Shown here: positions 43,169 through 52,451 of the stretch, one piece after another
Numbering within the stretch: the stretch's first letter is position 1
How the letters are laid out: each line of letters opens with the position of its first letter
Origin: Natronoglomus mannanivorans
Lineage (GTDB): Archaea; Halobacteriota; Halobacteria; Halobacteriales; Natrialbaceae
Length of the DNA: 64,000 nt
NCBI GenBank assembly: GCA_025517485.1
Contig: JAOPKB010000001.1
Coordinates: 558,001 to 622,000, forward strand
Reading direction: 5' to 3'
The notes under the pieces: model-generated
The model's database searches: none
Told to the model about the DNA's origin: nothing
Seen by the model: only the letters and a program-made list of their open reading frames with translations
Made by a program: the position numbers and the translations under genes

Positions 43169-45922
43169 TCACCGAATGTGAATCGCCGGCTTCCCCGGTT
43201 TCGCCCGACGGGTTAGCGGGTCGTCGTCGGTTCCACGCCGAACCGTGACAGTCCCGCCGAACTCGTCGCGTACCAACCACGTCGCCTGTGTCAGGAGTTC
43301 GAGTTCCCGTTCGCGCTCGAGTGTCGGAGCCAACTCCGCAGGCTGTGCCGCCAGCGTCTCGGCGTAGTCGATGGCGTCGTCGCCGTGGTCGGCGATCAGC
43401 TCGTCCGCGAGTATTCGATCGACGAGCACGTCAGAATCGTCGGGGGTGTCGTCGAAACCGGAATCAAGGTCAGGATCGAGATCGGCATCGGACTCCACCG
43501 ACTCGGCACCCCCCGCGAACGCTCGAGCGAGGTCGTGGGCACGATACTTCCACTCTGGAGCGACGACCAGTTCGATTCGCTCCGGGTCGTCGATATCGAC
43601 GACGGTCGTAATATCTCGAACGTCGTCGATGGTCCGCTCGACGAGTCGACGCTCGAGGCGGGCATCGGAGACCGGTTCAACTGGCTCCGGCCAGTCGGCT
43701 TGCACGACGAGTCCGTCCCCGCGGAGTTTGTTCCAGAGCTCTTCGGCCAGGTGGGGCGCCATCGGTGCGACCAGCGCGGCGACCGTCAGGAGTCCGCGAC
43801 GGTGGACGTCGTCGTGTGGCGTTTCGTACGCGCGATATCGACGGAGCAGGCCGGCAAGACGGCGAATCTCGGCGACTGCGCGGTGGAACCGAAAGCGCTC
43901 GAACTCGTCGGTGACCGTCGCGATGGTTCGGTCGATCTCCCGCTCGACGTAGGTATCGTGGGGGTGGCGTTCGGTCCGTCCGTCGACGTCCTCGACGAAC
44001 GAAGTGACCATCGAAAACAGCGTCTGCTGGAAGTCGTAAGTCGAGCTCACGTCGTTGGCCGTCCACTCGAAGTCCTGTTCAGGATGGGCTGCCGAGAGGA
44101 GAAACAGACGCGTCGTCTCTGCACCGTACTCGTGAGGGGCGACCACGTTCCCCGTCGACTTGGACATCTTCTCGCCGCCGTAGAGCACCGTCCCCTGATT
44201 GACGAGCCGGTCGACCGGTTCGCGATCCTCGAGCAAGCCGAGGTCGGCGAGCGCACGCGTGAAAAAGCGAATGTACAGCAGGTGGAGGATCGCGTGCTCG
44301 TCGCCGCCGACGTAGACGTCGACCGGCATCCACTCGCGTGCACGGTCCGCGTCGAACGGAGCGTCCTCGAGGTCCGGCGAGAGGAATCGCAGGAAGTACC
44401 ACGAGGAGTCGACGAAGGTGTCCATCGTGTCCGTCTCGCGGCGAGCGGACTGACCGCACTCCGGACAGCTGGTCTCGACGAACGAATCGATCTCCTCGAG
44501 CGGGTTCCCCGTCGTCTGGACGAACTCCGGGAGTTCCACGGGGAGGTCCTCGTCGGGCACGAGCACGTGGCCGCAGTCCTCACAGTGGACGACCGGGATC
44601 GGCGTCCCCCAGTAGCGCTGTCTGGAGATGAGCCAGTCGCGCAGGCGATAGGTGACGTCCGCCTCGATGGCGTCGACCTCCTCCTCGTCGACGAGCCGTT
44701 CGCGGGCGACTTTGCTCTCGAGGCCGCTGTACTCGCCGCTTCCCTCGAGGGTTCCCTCGCCGGTGTAGGCGTCGGCGGCGAGATCGATCGTCTCCGTCTC
44801 GGCGCCGTCCGGCTCGATCACGCCCTCGATCTCGATTCCGTGCTCGAGCGCGAACGCGTGATCGCGTTCGTTGTGCGCGGGGACACCCATCACCGCCCCG
44901 GTCCCGACGTCGTCGAGGACGTACGCCGCCACGTAGACCGGTAACTCCTCGCCCGTCAGCGGGTGGATCGCTCGAGCGTCCGTCTCGATCCCGGCGTAAC
45001 CCAGTTCGTCCGCCGACTCCTCGTGGACCGTCTCGACGTACTCGGCGAGCGCGTCGTCGTCTGCGGCGAGGTCTGAGACCAAATCGTGGCCGGGCGAGAG
45101 CGCGACGTAGGTCGCGCCGTAGACGGTGTCCGGTCGCGTCGAGAAGACGTCGACCGCGTCGTGGTCGGGCACCTCGAACGTGATCCGGGCCCCCTCGCGG
45201 CGACCGATCCAGTTGCGCTGAATCTCACGTACCCCGTCGGGCCACGCCTCGAGGTCGTTGAGGCCCTCGAGGAGTTCTTCGGCGTAGTCGGTGATCGTGA
45301 AGAACCATTGATCGAGTTCGCGTCGGCTGACGGGCGTGTGACAGCGCCAGCAGGTGCGTTTACCGTTGGTTCCGTCTTCATGTTCGTCTTCGATAACTCC
45401 CTCGTCGACTTCCACCTGCGCATCCGCCAGCACGGTCTCACAGTCCGGACACCAGTTGACCGTCGCCCCCTCGTACTCGACGAGATCCGCCTCGTAGAGG
45501 CGCTTGAAGAGCCACTGATTCCAGCGGTAGTACTCGGGCTCGCAGGTCGTGATCTCCCGGGACCAGTCGTAGCCAAAGCCCATCGTCTGCAGTTCGTCGC
45601 GCATCCTCGAGATACACGCCTTCGTCCACGACTCGGGGTCGGTGTAGCGTTCGAACGCGGCGTTTTCGGCGGGGAGACCGAACGCATCCCACCCCATCGG
45701 GTGGAGGACGTCGTCGCCACACATCCGCCGGTAGCGGGCGTGGGCGTCCGTGATCGCGTAGTTTCGGATGTGACCCATGTGGAGCGTCCCCGACGTGTAG
45801 GGGAACATTCCGAGGACGTACGTCGGATCCGCGGCGTCCTCGGAGAGGGCGTAGACGTCCTCCTGATCCCACATGTACTGCCAGAACTCCTGCGCCTCGG
45901 CGTGATCGTAGTGTCTCGTCAT
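43169..45922 (-). CDS. leuS: Leucyl-tRNA synthetase, bacterial type
   Basis: The 917-residue class I synthetase charges tRNA-Leu. The HIGH motif is HMGH at 48-51 and KMSKS is at 585-589. Zinc motifs CPDC/CWRC and CEDCG/CPECG are present, with an editing domain between ([21 protein letters not shown], then [19 protein letters not shown]). The arrangement, including [15 protein letters not shown], is that of bacterial LeuRS, as known for haloarchaea, and implies an old transfer. An Asp/Ser-rich insertion of about 25 residues near 825-855 is halophile-style. It stands alone in its region. Confidence 0.96.
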   Translation of the reverse strand: MTRHYDHAEAQEFWQYMWDQEDVYALSEDAADPTYVLGMFPYTSGTLHMGHIRNYAITDAHARYRRMCGDDVLHPMGWDAFGLPAENAAFERYTDPESWTKACISRMRDELQTMGFGYDWSREITTCEPEYYRWNQWLFKRLYEADLVEYEGATVNWCPDCETVLADAQVEVDEGVIEDEHEDGTNGKRTCWRCHTPVSRRELDQWFFTITDYAEELLEGLNDLEAWPDGVREIQRNWIGRREGARITFEVPDHDAVDVFSTRPDTVYGATYVALSPGHDLVSDLAADDDALAEYVETVHEESADELGYAGIETDARAIHPLTGEELPVYVAAYVLDDVGTGAVMGVPAHNERDHAFALEHGIEIEGVIEPDGAETETIDLAADAYTGEGTLEGSGEYSGLESKVARERLVDEEEVDAIEADVTYRLRDWLISRQRYWGTPIPVVHCEDCGHVLVPDEDLPVELPEFVQTTGNPLEEIDSFVETSCPECGQSARRETDTMDTFVDSSWYFLRFLSPDLEDAPFDADRAREWMPVDVYVGGDEHAILHLLYIRFFTRALADLGLLEDREPVDRLVNQGTVLYGGEKMSKSTGNVVAPHEYGAETTRLFLLSAAHPEQDFEWTANDVSSTYDFQQTLFSMVTSFVEDVDGRTERHPHDTYVEREIDRTIATVTDEFERFRFHRAVAEIRRLAGLLRRYRAYETPHDDVHRRGLLTVAALVAPMAPHLAEELWNKLRGDGLVVQADWPEPVEPVSDARLERRLVERTIDDVRDITTVVDIDDPERIELVVAPEWKYRAHDLARAFAGGAESVESDADLDPDLDSGFDDTPDDSDVLVDRILADELIADHGDDAIDYAETLAAQPAELAPTLERERELELLTQATWLVRDEFGGTVTVRRGTDDDPLTRRAKPGKPAIHIR

Positions 45923-46286
45923 CCTTGGGTTGGCCGTTGGTTTCCTCTGGGGTGTGAGCGCATATCATTGTTCGGCTGACGATGACGGGTTTCGACAGCT
46001 GATCAACCGCCCTCGAAACGCTGGCCGGTGATTGTTCGCGTACGGCTCGTCACTAGGCAGTAAGGGTCCGACAACCGAATTTTTGGCCTGTAAATCGCTA
46101 ACTGATGAGGTCTCATCGAACAGAGTAAAAACACGGTCGAGCGACGATCCACTGTCAGGTTTCGATACTACTGTGAGAGAGGCCGATACAAACTCGATCG
46201 CGAACACTCAGCCACCGCTCTTGGCGATGGTCGAATAGTTCCGTCCGACAGAATCGTTCTCGCCCGCTACTCGATCCCGAACCGTT
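45923..46286. other. Gap between leuS and AT-rich patch
   Basis: Weak frames on both strands (about 80 and 68 codons) overlap each other and show no family or codon bias, so no gene is called. The DNA may be decayed. Confidence 0.4.
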
Positions 46287-46529
46287 CTATCGCTCGACCT
46301 GCAGTCTCGGCCAGTCGCTCGAGGATTTGCGAATGCTCGTGCTCCGCGCCGCGTCGGACCCCTCAACCTCGGTCTCTCGTTCGACTTCGGGACTGTTGGA
46401 ACTCACGATAGACTTCTGGACGCGAGATTGAACGACTCTTGATCGAAGCTCGTCCATAAATGCGGTAGGAAATACAGTGTAGATCCATACCACCAGATCG
46501 CCGATCAAGTGGCTGATTTGATCAACCAT
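46287..46529 (-). CDS. Possible small membrane-associated protein
   Basis: This 80-residue frame begins MVDQISHLIGDLVVWIYTVFPTA, with a hydrophobic segment at about residues 8-26. The rest is a polar, Ser/Glu/Arg-rich tail. It is divergent from the small membrane protein at 46573, with an inverted repeat between their starts. No family is recognised. It could be non-coding; codon bias is only moderate. Confidence 0.35.
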   Translation of the reverse strand: MVDQISHLIGDLVVWIYTVFPTAFMDELRSRVVQSRVQKSIVSSNSPEVERETEVEGSDAARSTSIRKSSSDWPRLQVER

Positions 46530-46542
46530 GCCTTCTGAGAAT

Positions 46543-46558
46543 GGTGAATATTTTCACC
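46543..46558. promoter_or_regulatory. Inverted repeat between divergent small genes
   Basis: GGTGAA-TATT-TTCACC has six-base arms around an AT-rich core. It sits centrally in the 43 bases between starts 46529 and 46573 and could act as a two-way promoter or operator. Confidence 0.4.
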
Positions 46559-46572
46559 TCCAATGGTAATAT

Positions 46573-46779
46573 ATGTACGTGACTACTGATTGGGGGACAA
46601 ATGTTGGCGCGATGCTTGCTGGTTTCCTTGTTGCTGGTTTACTTGGGACCACCGCAAGGAATATAGTCACATTCCTAGGACTTTCTGAACCTTTCTTATT
46701 TCTTTCAGTATATGTTTTTGGAGGTCTTGGTTTCTTTAGCGTGATGTATACTTACTATCGGATATTTCTTGTCGAGTGA
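46573..46779 (+). CDS. Tiny two-helix membrane protein in AT-rich DNA
   Basis: The 68-residue frame encodes two clear membrane helices (about 11-33 and 40-62). Third codon positions are mostly A or T (for example CTT, GTT, GGT, TTA, ATA), unlike every neighbour, so it was probably acquired. An ATATTTT stretch about 20 bases before ATG 46573 may be its promoter. The size and shape would suit a phage, plasmid or toxin-type small membrane protein, but no family is recognised. Confidence 0.55.
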   Translation: MYVTTDWGTNVGAMLAGFLVAGLLGTTARNIVTFLGLSEPFLFLSVYVFGGLGFFSVMYTYYRIFLVE

Positions 46780-47110
46780 TCAGCAGCATTTTGAGTCACC
46801 ATCACACCCTTCCTAGTGAAGCGGAAAACAGCGGATGATTTATGTCCGAAATCTTCCCATCACTATCCTAATTGTAATGGATCAAGACGGCATCCTCTTG
46901 TAATTCATTGGATCCTAAAAACAGAACTCGTCTAACCTCGCCACCCACCATGTCAATATACATATAATACGCGAATCATCGAGAGAATCTACTCAACACA
47001 CCGATTGTTACTTATTACGGGTCATTATTCTGGAGTCCTGGCGGGTATCGGGTCACGAGCGACCTATCGATGACTTGCCGGTAGAAAGAGAACTAACACC
47101 AAAATGGGAG
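46780..47110. other. AT-rich gap before tRNA-Gln
   Basis: These 331 bases continue the low-GC composition of the 46573 gene up to about 47050. No gene is seen. Confidence 0.45.
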
Positions 47111-47213
47111 TAGTCCCGGGCGGATTCGAACCGCCGTCATGGGCTTGCTTCCGTGACGGCCTGAACCGAACACGTCCAAAGGCCCATATGATTGGCCACT
47201 ACACCACGGGACT
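47111..47213 (-). tRNA. tRNA-Gln(TTG) with 30-base intron
   Basis: Read on the minus strand, the acceptor strands AGTCCCG and CGGGACT end with discriminator A at 47111. The anticodon stem TGGGC/GCCCA holds the loop CTTTGG-A, so the anticodon is TTG (Gln, reads CAA). A 30-base intron at 47146-47175 interrupts the loop at the canonical 37/38 position. Removing it gives a 73-base tRNA. An intron in tRNA-Gln(TTG) is known from haloarchaea. Confidence 0.95.
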
Positions 47214-47248
47214 CTATCGAGTTGCTATCCGCCCGTCGCACAATAGTG

Positions 47249-47998
47249 TTACTTTTTGGTCCGAGGTGTGACAGTGATCTCTCCCTCTTCCACACGGCGA
47301 TGACAACTGCGACAGAGGGTGATAACGTTCGACAACGTATGAGCCTCTTCCGGACGATCGAACTCCCGCACGGGAATCAGGTGATGAACGTCGGGATTCT
47401 GGCCGAGTTCTTCTTTCCTCGCGCCGCAATGCTGGCACTGATAGTCGTCTCGACGACGTGCTTCGCGCCGTATCCGCCACCAATTCTGGCCGTAATCGAT
47501 CGATCCGCCTTCCCACTGGTGGTGATCCGGACCGACGACGTTCTCGGCCAGCCAGTTCCCGTAACACTCCTGATCGCAGAAACAGCCTCGCGTTCGTTGG
47601 TTGGCTCTCGAGGGATACACCTCCAGTTCGGTCTCACAGGACGGACAGTCGATGACCACTCGAGGCCCCTTCTCCGACGGGTTTTCCGGGAGCAGTCCGT
47701 CCGCATCTTCGACGCAGTCCGAACAGTAGTTGCCCTGTTTGTCCGACGGATAGTACGAAAATGTCGATCCACACACCGTACATTCGGACCGCTCTTTCGC
47801 ATCGCTCCAGTTTCCGTTGTGTTTTCCCGCATTCGGATTGCAGTGGTCACAGTACTTCCGCCGAGATTTCGGGTCGTAAAACTCCGTCTCACACCCCTTG
47901 CACGTCCGATTCGGTAGCGGGTCACCGTGCACTTTCGTGTGATGTTGACGCATTCCTTGCTGAGTCCGAAACGACTGCGAACATGTCGGGCATTCCAT
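47249..47998 (-). CDS. Zinc-finger HNH endonuclease
   Basis: The 249-residue protein begins with a C2H2 zinc finger (Cys3, Cys6, His19, His24). It is followed by several CxxC zinc ribbons (CKGC/CDHC, CTVCG/CSDC, CPSC/CDQEC) and a C-terminal HNH nuclease (YQCQHCG, PDVHHLIPV, LSNVITLCRSCHRRVE). Stacked zinc sites before HNH suggest sequence-specific DNA binding. It is encoded 35 bases upstream of tRNA-Gln on the same strand, next to an AT-rich patch, so it may belong to a mobile or selfish element. A defence role is also possible. No partner methylase is seen. Confidence 0.85.
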   Translation of the reverse strand: MECPTCSQSFRTQQGMRQHHTKVHGDPLPNRTCKGCETEFYDPKSRRKYCDHCNPNAGKHNGNWSDAKERSECTVCGSTFSYYPSDKQGNYCSDCVEDADGLLPENPSEKGPRVVIDCPSCETELEVYPSRANQRTRGCFCDQECYGNWLAENVVGPDHHQWEGGSIDYGQNWWRIRREARRRDDYQCQHCGARKEELGQNPDVHHLIPVREFDRPEEAHTLSNVITLCRSCHRRVEEGEITVTPRTKK

Positions 47999-48187
47999 AC
48001 ATATTGTTGAGTGTGTAGAACGGTAAATTCAACCTAACCGTTCCGGAAGTGAAACTGTTTCCATCACTCTAAAGACGTCCCCGATCACCGCAGTGACAGA
48101 GCCCCCCACCTCGAGCGAAACCCGCCGAAAACACCCCTCAAACACCCGGTAGGGGGTCGATAACAATACCTCCCAACGAAATCGCAT

Positions 48188-48373
48188 GTGTCAGACAGAG
48201 GCATGACGCTAACACATCGCGTACAGCGCCTGTTCGGAACTGAGGGCCAAGATGGACTCTACGAGTGTGGCAGTTGTGGACGGAACTTCGAGTACAACAG
48301 ACAGCTGTGTCCTGACTGTGGGTGCTATCGGATCGAACGGACGACCTACGACGACCTCGTTGCAGTCGAGTGA
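48188..48373 (+). CDS. Small zinc-ribbon protein
   Basis: The frame encodes up to 61 residues with two CxxC pairs (CGSCG and CPDCG), a one-domain zinc ribbon of a type frequent in haloarchaea (LTHRVQRLFGTEGQDGLYEC). GTG 48188 lies about 20-28 bases after an AT stretch (GATAACAAT) and suits a leaderless start. ATG 48203 is the alternative. The role is unknown. Confidence 0.72.
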   Translation: MSDRGMTLTHRVQRLFGTEGQDGLYECGSCGRNFEYNRQLCPDCGCYRIERTTYDDLVAVE

Positions 48374-48420
48374 CAGTGTACGAACGGGTTACTGCGATCG
48401 GTTCCCGGTACTACTACGAG

Positions 48421-48855
48421 TCAGTCCGCGTGCCCACTCGCCTCGAGTTCGAGGTACTCACAGCAGTCTGCTTCGGCGTCGAAGCAGTCCGGACACTCTT
48501 CCCGTCGGTCGATGATCGTGTCGAGGCGGTCGGCGACGGTGTCGTCGATGACGCTCTCTAACGCCCGCGCTTCGTCGCGAAACTGCTCGACTTCGAGGAC
48601 GTTCGCCAGAAACCGCTCGATGATGCAGTAGGTCTGGAGTGCGTGGTGGGCGCGCTCGAGTCCCTCGTCGGTCAGTGACGCGCCTTTGTACTTCTCGTGT
48701 TCGACGAGACCGCGGTCCTCGAGTTTGCCGACCATTTCGTTGACGCTGGCGGGGCTGACCTCGAGCATATCGGCGAGGGTACCGGTCGCCGCCGGCCCGT
48801 CTTCGATCCGCTGTGCGAGGTAGACTGCCTTCAGGTATTGATCTGCCGTGTTCAT
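48421..48855 (-). CDS. DtxR-family metal-dependent transcriptional regulator
   Basis: The 144-residue protein has an N-terminal winged helix (ADQYLKAVYLAQRIEDGPAATGTLADMLEVSPASVNEMVGKL) and a metal-binding dimerisation domain with His/Cys/Glu ligands (IERFLANVLEVEQFRDEA), then a Cys-rich tail (CPDCFDAEADCC). It lacks the SH3-like third domain of full DtxR. It probably senses iron or manganese. The adjacent ferritin-like gene, on the same strand upstream, supports iron control. Confidence 0.92.
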   Translation of the reverse strand: MNTADQYLKAVYLAQRIEDGPAATGTLADMLEVSPASVNEMVGKLEDRGLVEHEKYKGASLTDEGLERAHHALQTYCIIERFLANVLEVEQFRDEARALESVIDDTVADRLDTIIDRREECPDCFDAEADCCEYLELEASGHAD

Positions 48856-48953
48856 GCGTGGGCGTGGTCTCCATCTCCAGTGGGTGTGGTCGGCGGTTCG
48901 GTGCGATAGCTGCAGTCGATATCAGTGGTGGGTTCGGATTCGCGTTTGGATCC

Positions 48954-48971
48954 GAGTTCGAGTTCGAGTTC
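48954..48971. repeat. Hexamer repeat (GAGTTC)3
   Basis: Three perfect GAGTTC units lie between the ferritin-like stop and the DtxR-family start. Confidence 0.75.
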
Positions 48972-48994
48972 GAACGTCGCATCGACGGACCCGA

Positions 48995-49489
48995 TCATGC
49001 TCGCCGCTCCATGATATCGGTGACGTCCTCGACACCCTCCTTTTCTTCCTCGCGGATCTCCACGAGCGTCTCGAGTACCTGATCGCGATCGATCGCGAAC
49101 TCGCCGTCCGAGGCCTCGATGGCGTCGATCAGGTCGTCGTAGAACTTGTAGGCCGTCTCCTCGTTACACAGCTGGTCGTAGAGGACGCCGTCGGTGTCCT
49201 CTGGCGGGCCGTATCGCGCGTCGACCAGCGCGTTGATCTCCTCGTAGGATACCGTCTCGGCGTCCAAGTCGTCGATCAGCGCCTCGAGTCGCTCACGGTG
49301 GTCGGCCGACTCCTCGGTGGCCTCCGCGAGTAACTCCCGCACCTCCTCGTCGATCGCCTCTCGCTGGTCTGCGGGCAGCGAGTCGAGGTGGTGGGCGGCA
49401 CGTGACTCGACGACCTCCTCGAGGACGACTCCGATCTGGAGGAGTCGGGCGAGTTGGTGGTCGCTCGAGACGCGCTGTCCCAGACTCAT
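48995..49489 (-). CDS. Ferritin-like (rubrerythrin-type) protein
   Basis: The 164-residue, mostly helical protein has metal-ligand patterns of the ferritin-like superfamily: Glu residues in LLQIGVVLEEVVESRAAHHL, EATEESADHRERLEAL and CNEETAYKFYDDLI. The E-x-x-H pairs would bind a di-iron centre. It probably stores or detoxifies iron or peroxides. A box A at 49511-49519 supports ATG 49489 and a leaderless mRNA. The DtxR-family gene follows and may be in the same transcript. Confidence 0.85.
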   Translation of the reverse strand: MSLGQRVSSDHQLARLLQIGVVLEEVVESRAAHHLDSLPADQREAIDEEVRELLAEATEESADHRERLEALIDDLDAETVSYEEINALVDARYGPPEDTDGVLYDQLCNEETAYKFYDDLIDAIEASDGEFAIDRDQVLETLVEIREEEKEGVEDVTDIMERRA

Positions 49490-49510
49490 AGCAACGCATC
49501 GGGGGCGATG

Positions 49511-49519
49511 ATACTTAAC
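49511..49519 (-). promoter_or_regulatory. Box A of ferritin-like gene
   Basis: GTTAAGTAT on the minus strand lies 22-30 bases before ATG 49489, in a leaderless arrangement. Confidence 0.6.
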
Positions 49520-49566
49520 GCTCCCTACTCTGAGAACGGAAGTGTCGGTCGTGTCCGAGACCCCGA

Positions 49567-50817
49567 TCACCGTCGGAACTGCCAGACGCGTGCCCCCTCC
49601 CCGCCGTCGATCGCGTCGACTTGCTTGAGCGCCTCCTTGAGACAGCGCCACCAGCTGTCGATCGTCTCGTACTCCGCCGGATACTCCTCGTAGAGCGCCT
49701 CGACGAAGTCCGAGCGACGCGCGCGGCCTCGGTCGCGAAGAAAGGCGATCGCGTGGCCGGCGACCTCGCGTCGGCGTTCGACGACCTCCGCCGACCGACC
49801 GCGAACCGAGAGCGTCTCGAGGTCGACCACGTCTTCACCGGGGCGGACGTCGTCGGCCGCTAGGCCGGTCGAAGAGGTGTACTCGAGGCCGGTCTCGACG
49901 TCGCGGTCGAGTCGCTTGCGCGTCTTCGCGACGGCGCGTCGGGAGAGTTCGTCGAGGCGGTCGATCTCGACATTCCCGAGGACGCCGGCGTCTTCGGCGA
50001 CTGGGTCCTCGCGAATGCGCTCGACCCGTTCGGGGGTGAGGTTCATCGCGTTGATCAGTTCGGTTCTATCGGCGTCGGTCGACTCGAGGTCGAGTTTGCG
50101 TTCCGATTCCGATTCCGATTCGGGTTTCGTGGTCGTGTTCGTGTCTGTATCCGCGCCTGTGTCCGTCTCGGTCTTCGAGGGGAATTTCGGCTCCGGTGTC
50201 CGCTCTCGATCGATCTCGATCGAATCGGTGGGATCATCGCACCCCCTCGCTGTTCGGGCTCGGTCTTGCTCGTCGTTTCGACTCTCGTCTTCACGTTCCG
50301 ACTCACCCCCAGTTTCAGTCTCCGGCCCGCCACCTGTCGATTCCGCGTCCGTATCCGAATTCGAGTCCGAGTCCGAATCGGAATCGGAATCCGAATCAGA
50401 GACTACGGTCGTTCGCGGTGTGCCCCGGATCTGGACGGTCGGGTCGCTTCGGGATGGCGTCCAGCCACCGTCTACAGCCTCGTATTCGATTCCGGGTCGC
50501 GACTCGTCCTCACGAACACCGGTGCAGTCACCGTCGACACTCCCCGAATCCGCCCCCTCCGCCGACATACGCCGCGTCTCCGCCGTCTGTCGATTCGCCG
50601 CCTCGGCGTTCACGAGTTGCGCTTCGAGCTGTGCGATTCGCTCCCGATAGGCCTCGAGAAGCACGGACCGGTCGGCGTCCTCGCGGTGGTCGATCGTGTC
50701 GCGGTGCTCGAGTAACCAGCGGATGTACGCCGATCGGTTCTCGAAACCGAGCAGTTCGCGTTCGACCTCGAGGGCGGCGACCGTCTCGGCGTCCAGTTCG
50801 ACGGGGATTACCCGCAT
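49567..50817 (-). CDS. RHH / winged-helix protein with low-complexity linker, unknown
   Basis: The 416-residue protein has an N-terminal ribbon-helix-helix-like domain (residues 1-40, [15 protein letters not shown] and [13 protein letters not shown]) and a coiled coil (about 45-80). About 170 residues of acidic low-complexity sequence follow, including (SD) repeats near 138-152. A basic C-terminal region (about 255-416) ends in a winged-helix-like domain ([26 protein letters not shown]...VWQF). Two DNA-binding ends on a flexible linker suggest a bridging or chromosome-organising protein, or a plasmid-partition-like factor. I do not recognise a named family. Confidence 0.7.
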   Translation of the reverse strand: MRVIPVELDAETVAALEVERELLGFENRSAYIRWLLEHRDTIDHREDADRSVLLEAYRERIAQLEAQLVNAEAANRQTAETRRMSAEGADSGSVDGDCTGVREDESRPGIEYEAVDGGWTPSRSDPTVQIRGTPRTTVVSDSDSDSDSDSDSNSDTDAESTGGGPETETGGESEREDESRNDEQDRARTARGCDDPTDSIEIDRERTPEPKFPSKTETDTGADTDTNTTTKPESESESERKLDLESTDADRTELINAMNLTPERVERIREDPVAEDAGVLGNVEIDRLDELSRRAVAKTRKRLDRDVETGLEYTSSTGLAADDVRPGEDVVDLETLSVRGRSAEVVERRREVAGHAIAFLRDRGRARRSDFVEALYEEYPAEYETIDSWWRCLKEALKQVDAIDGGEGARVWQFRR

Positions 50818-51004
50818 CGATACGTGGTACCGCCTCGCCGTACAAAAAACGTTGTCAGACGCCCGTCAGCGTGGTATTTCCTCGCACGTTCGGTTCGGTC
50901 GACCACCGCGATTCTCGTCATCGTTCGCACGAACCGCTCGAGAGCACCGAATTCCCGTATCGACAGACCATACGCCTTTGTGGCTGTCGGCCAAACGATA
51001 CGCT

Positions 51005-52435
51005 ATGGACGAACGGCCCGACGCTGGCGACCCGCCGGCGACGAACGTCGAGGGTGACCAACCGGTCATCGACGCGTCGATGGAAACCGAGGACGCGACC
51101 GTCCACGAGGAGGGGACCGAACTCGAGCGAACGATTACTCTCACCGGCGGGCTGTCGATCGGCGTCGGGACGATGATCGGTGCCGGAATCTTCGTGTTCC
51201 CGGGACTCGCAGCGGGACGCGCCGGTCCTGCAGCTGCCGCCTCGTTCGCGATCGGGGCCGTCGTCGCCTTGCTCGTCGCACTTCCGGCGTCGGAACTGGC
51301 GACGGCGATGCCCCGCAGCGGCGGCGGCTACTACTTCATCTCGCGGGGATTGGGGACCGTCTACGGCACCGTCGTCGGTCTCGGGCTCTGGCTGGGGCTC
51401 GTGTTCGCGTCGGCGTTTTACCTCGTCGGCTTCGGCCACTACGCGGCGGCCGTCCTCGCAGAAATCGGCATTCAACTCTCGGTCAACCCCGCAGTGCCCC
51501 TCGGTGTCCTCTTCGGCGCGCTCCTGACCGGACTGAGTATGACCGGGACCGAACGGGCGGCGGCGGTCCAGAACGTCGTCGTCGGCCTCTTGCTCGTGAT
51601 TCTCTCGATCTTTCTGGCTTACGGCAGCCTGGATTCACTGGGTCTATTCGGTGCCGAATCGACACCCGAGCGCTTCGCACCCTTTGGCCCGATGCCGGTA
51701 ATCTCGACCGCGGCGCTCGTCTTCACGTCCTATCTGGGATTCGCCCAGGTCGCGACCGTCGCCGGTGAGATCGAACAGCCGAGTCGAAACCTTCCGCTCG
51801 CGATGATCGGCTCGGTCGTCGTCGTCGGCCTGTTTTACGTGACGACGATCTTCGTCGCGACGAGTGCGTTCTCGAGTGGCGACCTCGAGGCATTCGGTGA
51901 AACGGCGATCGTCGAGGTCGCCCGCGAGTTCGTCGGACTCCCCGGCGCGGTGGCGATCCTCGTCGCGGGGCTGCTGGCGACGGTATCGAGTGCGAACGCG
52001 TCGATCCTGAGCTCCTCGCGGGCGGTGTATGCACTGAGCAAGGACGCGTTGCTTCCGCGCCGTGCGAGCGAGATCAACCTTCGCTACGGGACGCCACACG
52101 TCGCTCTCGGACTCGCCGGCGTACCGATCCTCCTGCTGACGGCGACCGGGCAAGTCGAGTTACTCGCGGAGGTCGCCTCCTTTCTCCACCTCGTGATGTA
52201 CGGGCTTCTCTGTGTGGCGTTGCTGGTCCTCCGCCGAAATCCACCGGAGTGGTACGACCCTGACTTCCGGACGCCCGCCTATCCGGTCGTCCCGGTGGTC
52301 GGAGCGCTCGCGAGTTTCGGCCTCATCGCGTTCATGGACTTCCGATCGATCGCGATCGGGATCGGCGTGATGATCGTCTCGGTCGGCTGGTACTTCGTGT
52401 ACGCCGACGAAATCACCCTCAAAGGACAGGTCTGA
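51005..52435 (+). CDS. APC-family amino acid permease
   Basis: The 476-residue transporter has an acidic N-terminal tail (about 1-42) and 12 membrane helices with the APC signature [13 protein letters not shown]. It moves amino acids by proton or sodium coupling; the substrate is not predictable. The universal stress protein gene starts 16 bases later, a pairing frequent in haloarchaea. ATG 51005 is chosen; upstream extension lacks membrane or codon support. Confidence 0.92.
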   Translation: MDERPDAGDPPATNVEGDQPVIDASMETEDATVHEEGTELERTITLTGGLSIGVGTMIGAGIFVFPGLAAGRAGPAAAASFAIGAVVALLVALPASELATAMPRSGGGYYFISRGLGTVYGTVVGLGLWLGLVFASAFYLVGFGHYAAAVLAEIGIQLSVNPAVPLGVLFGALLTGLSMTGTERAAAVQNVVVGLLLVILSIFLAYGSLDSLGLFGAESTPERFAPFGPMPVISTAALVFTSYLGFAQVATVAGEIEQPSRNLPLAMIGSVVVVGLFYVTTIFVATSAFSSGDLEAFGETAIVEVAREFVGLPGAVAILVAGLLATVSSANASILSSSRAVYALSKDALLPRRASEINLRYGTPHVALGLAGVPILLLTATGQVELLAEVASFLHLVMYGLLCVALLVLRRNPPEWYDPDFRTPAYPVVPVVGALASFGLIAFMDFRSIAIGIGVMIVSVGWYFVYADEITLKGQV

Positions 52436-52451
52436 GTAGAATACGAGTACT

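Noticed and set aside
43385..44944. Long plus-strand frame opposite leuS
   Set aside because: Antisense to conserved LeuRS motifs; no domain seen.
45965..46238. Two overlapping small frames between leuS and the AT-rich patch
   Set aside because: They overlap antisense, lack motifs and codon bias, and neither has a convincing promoter.
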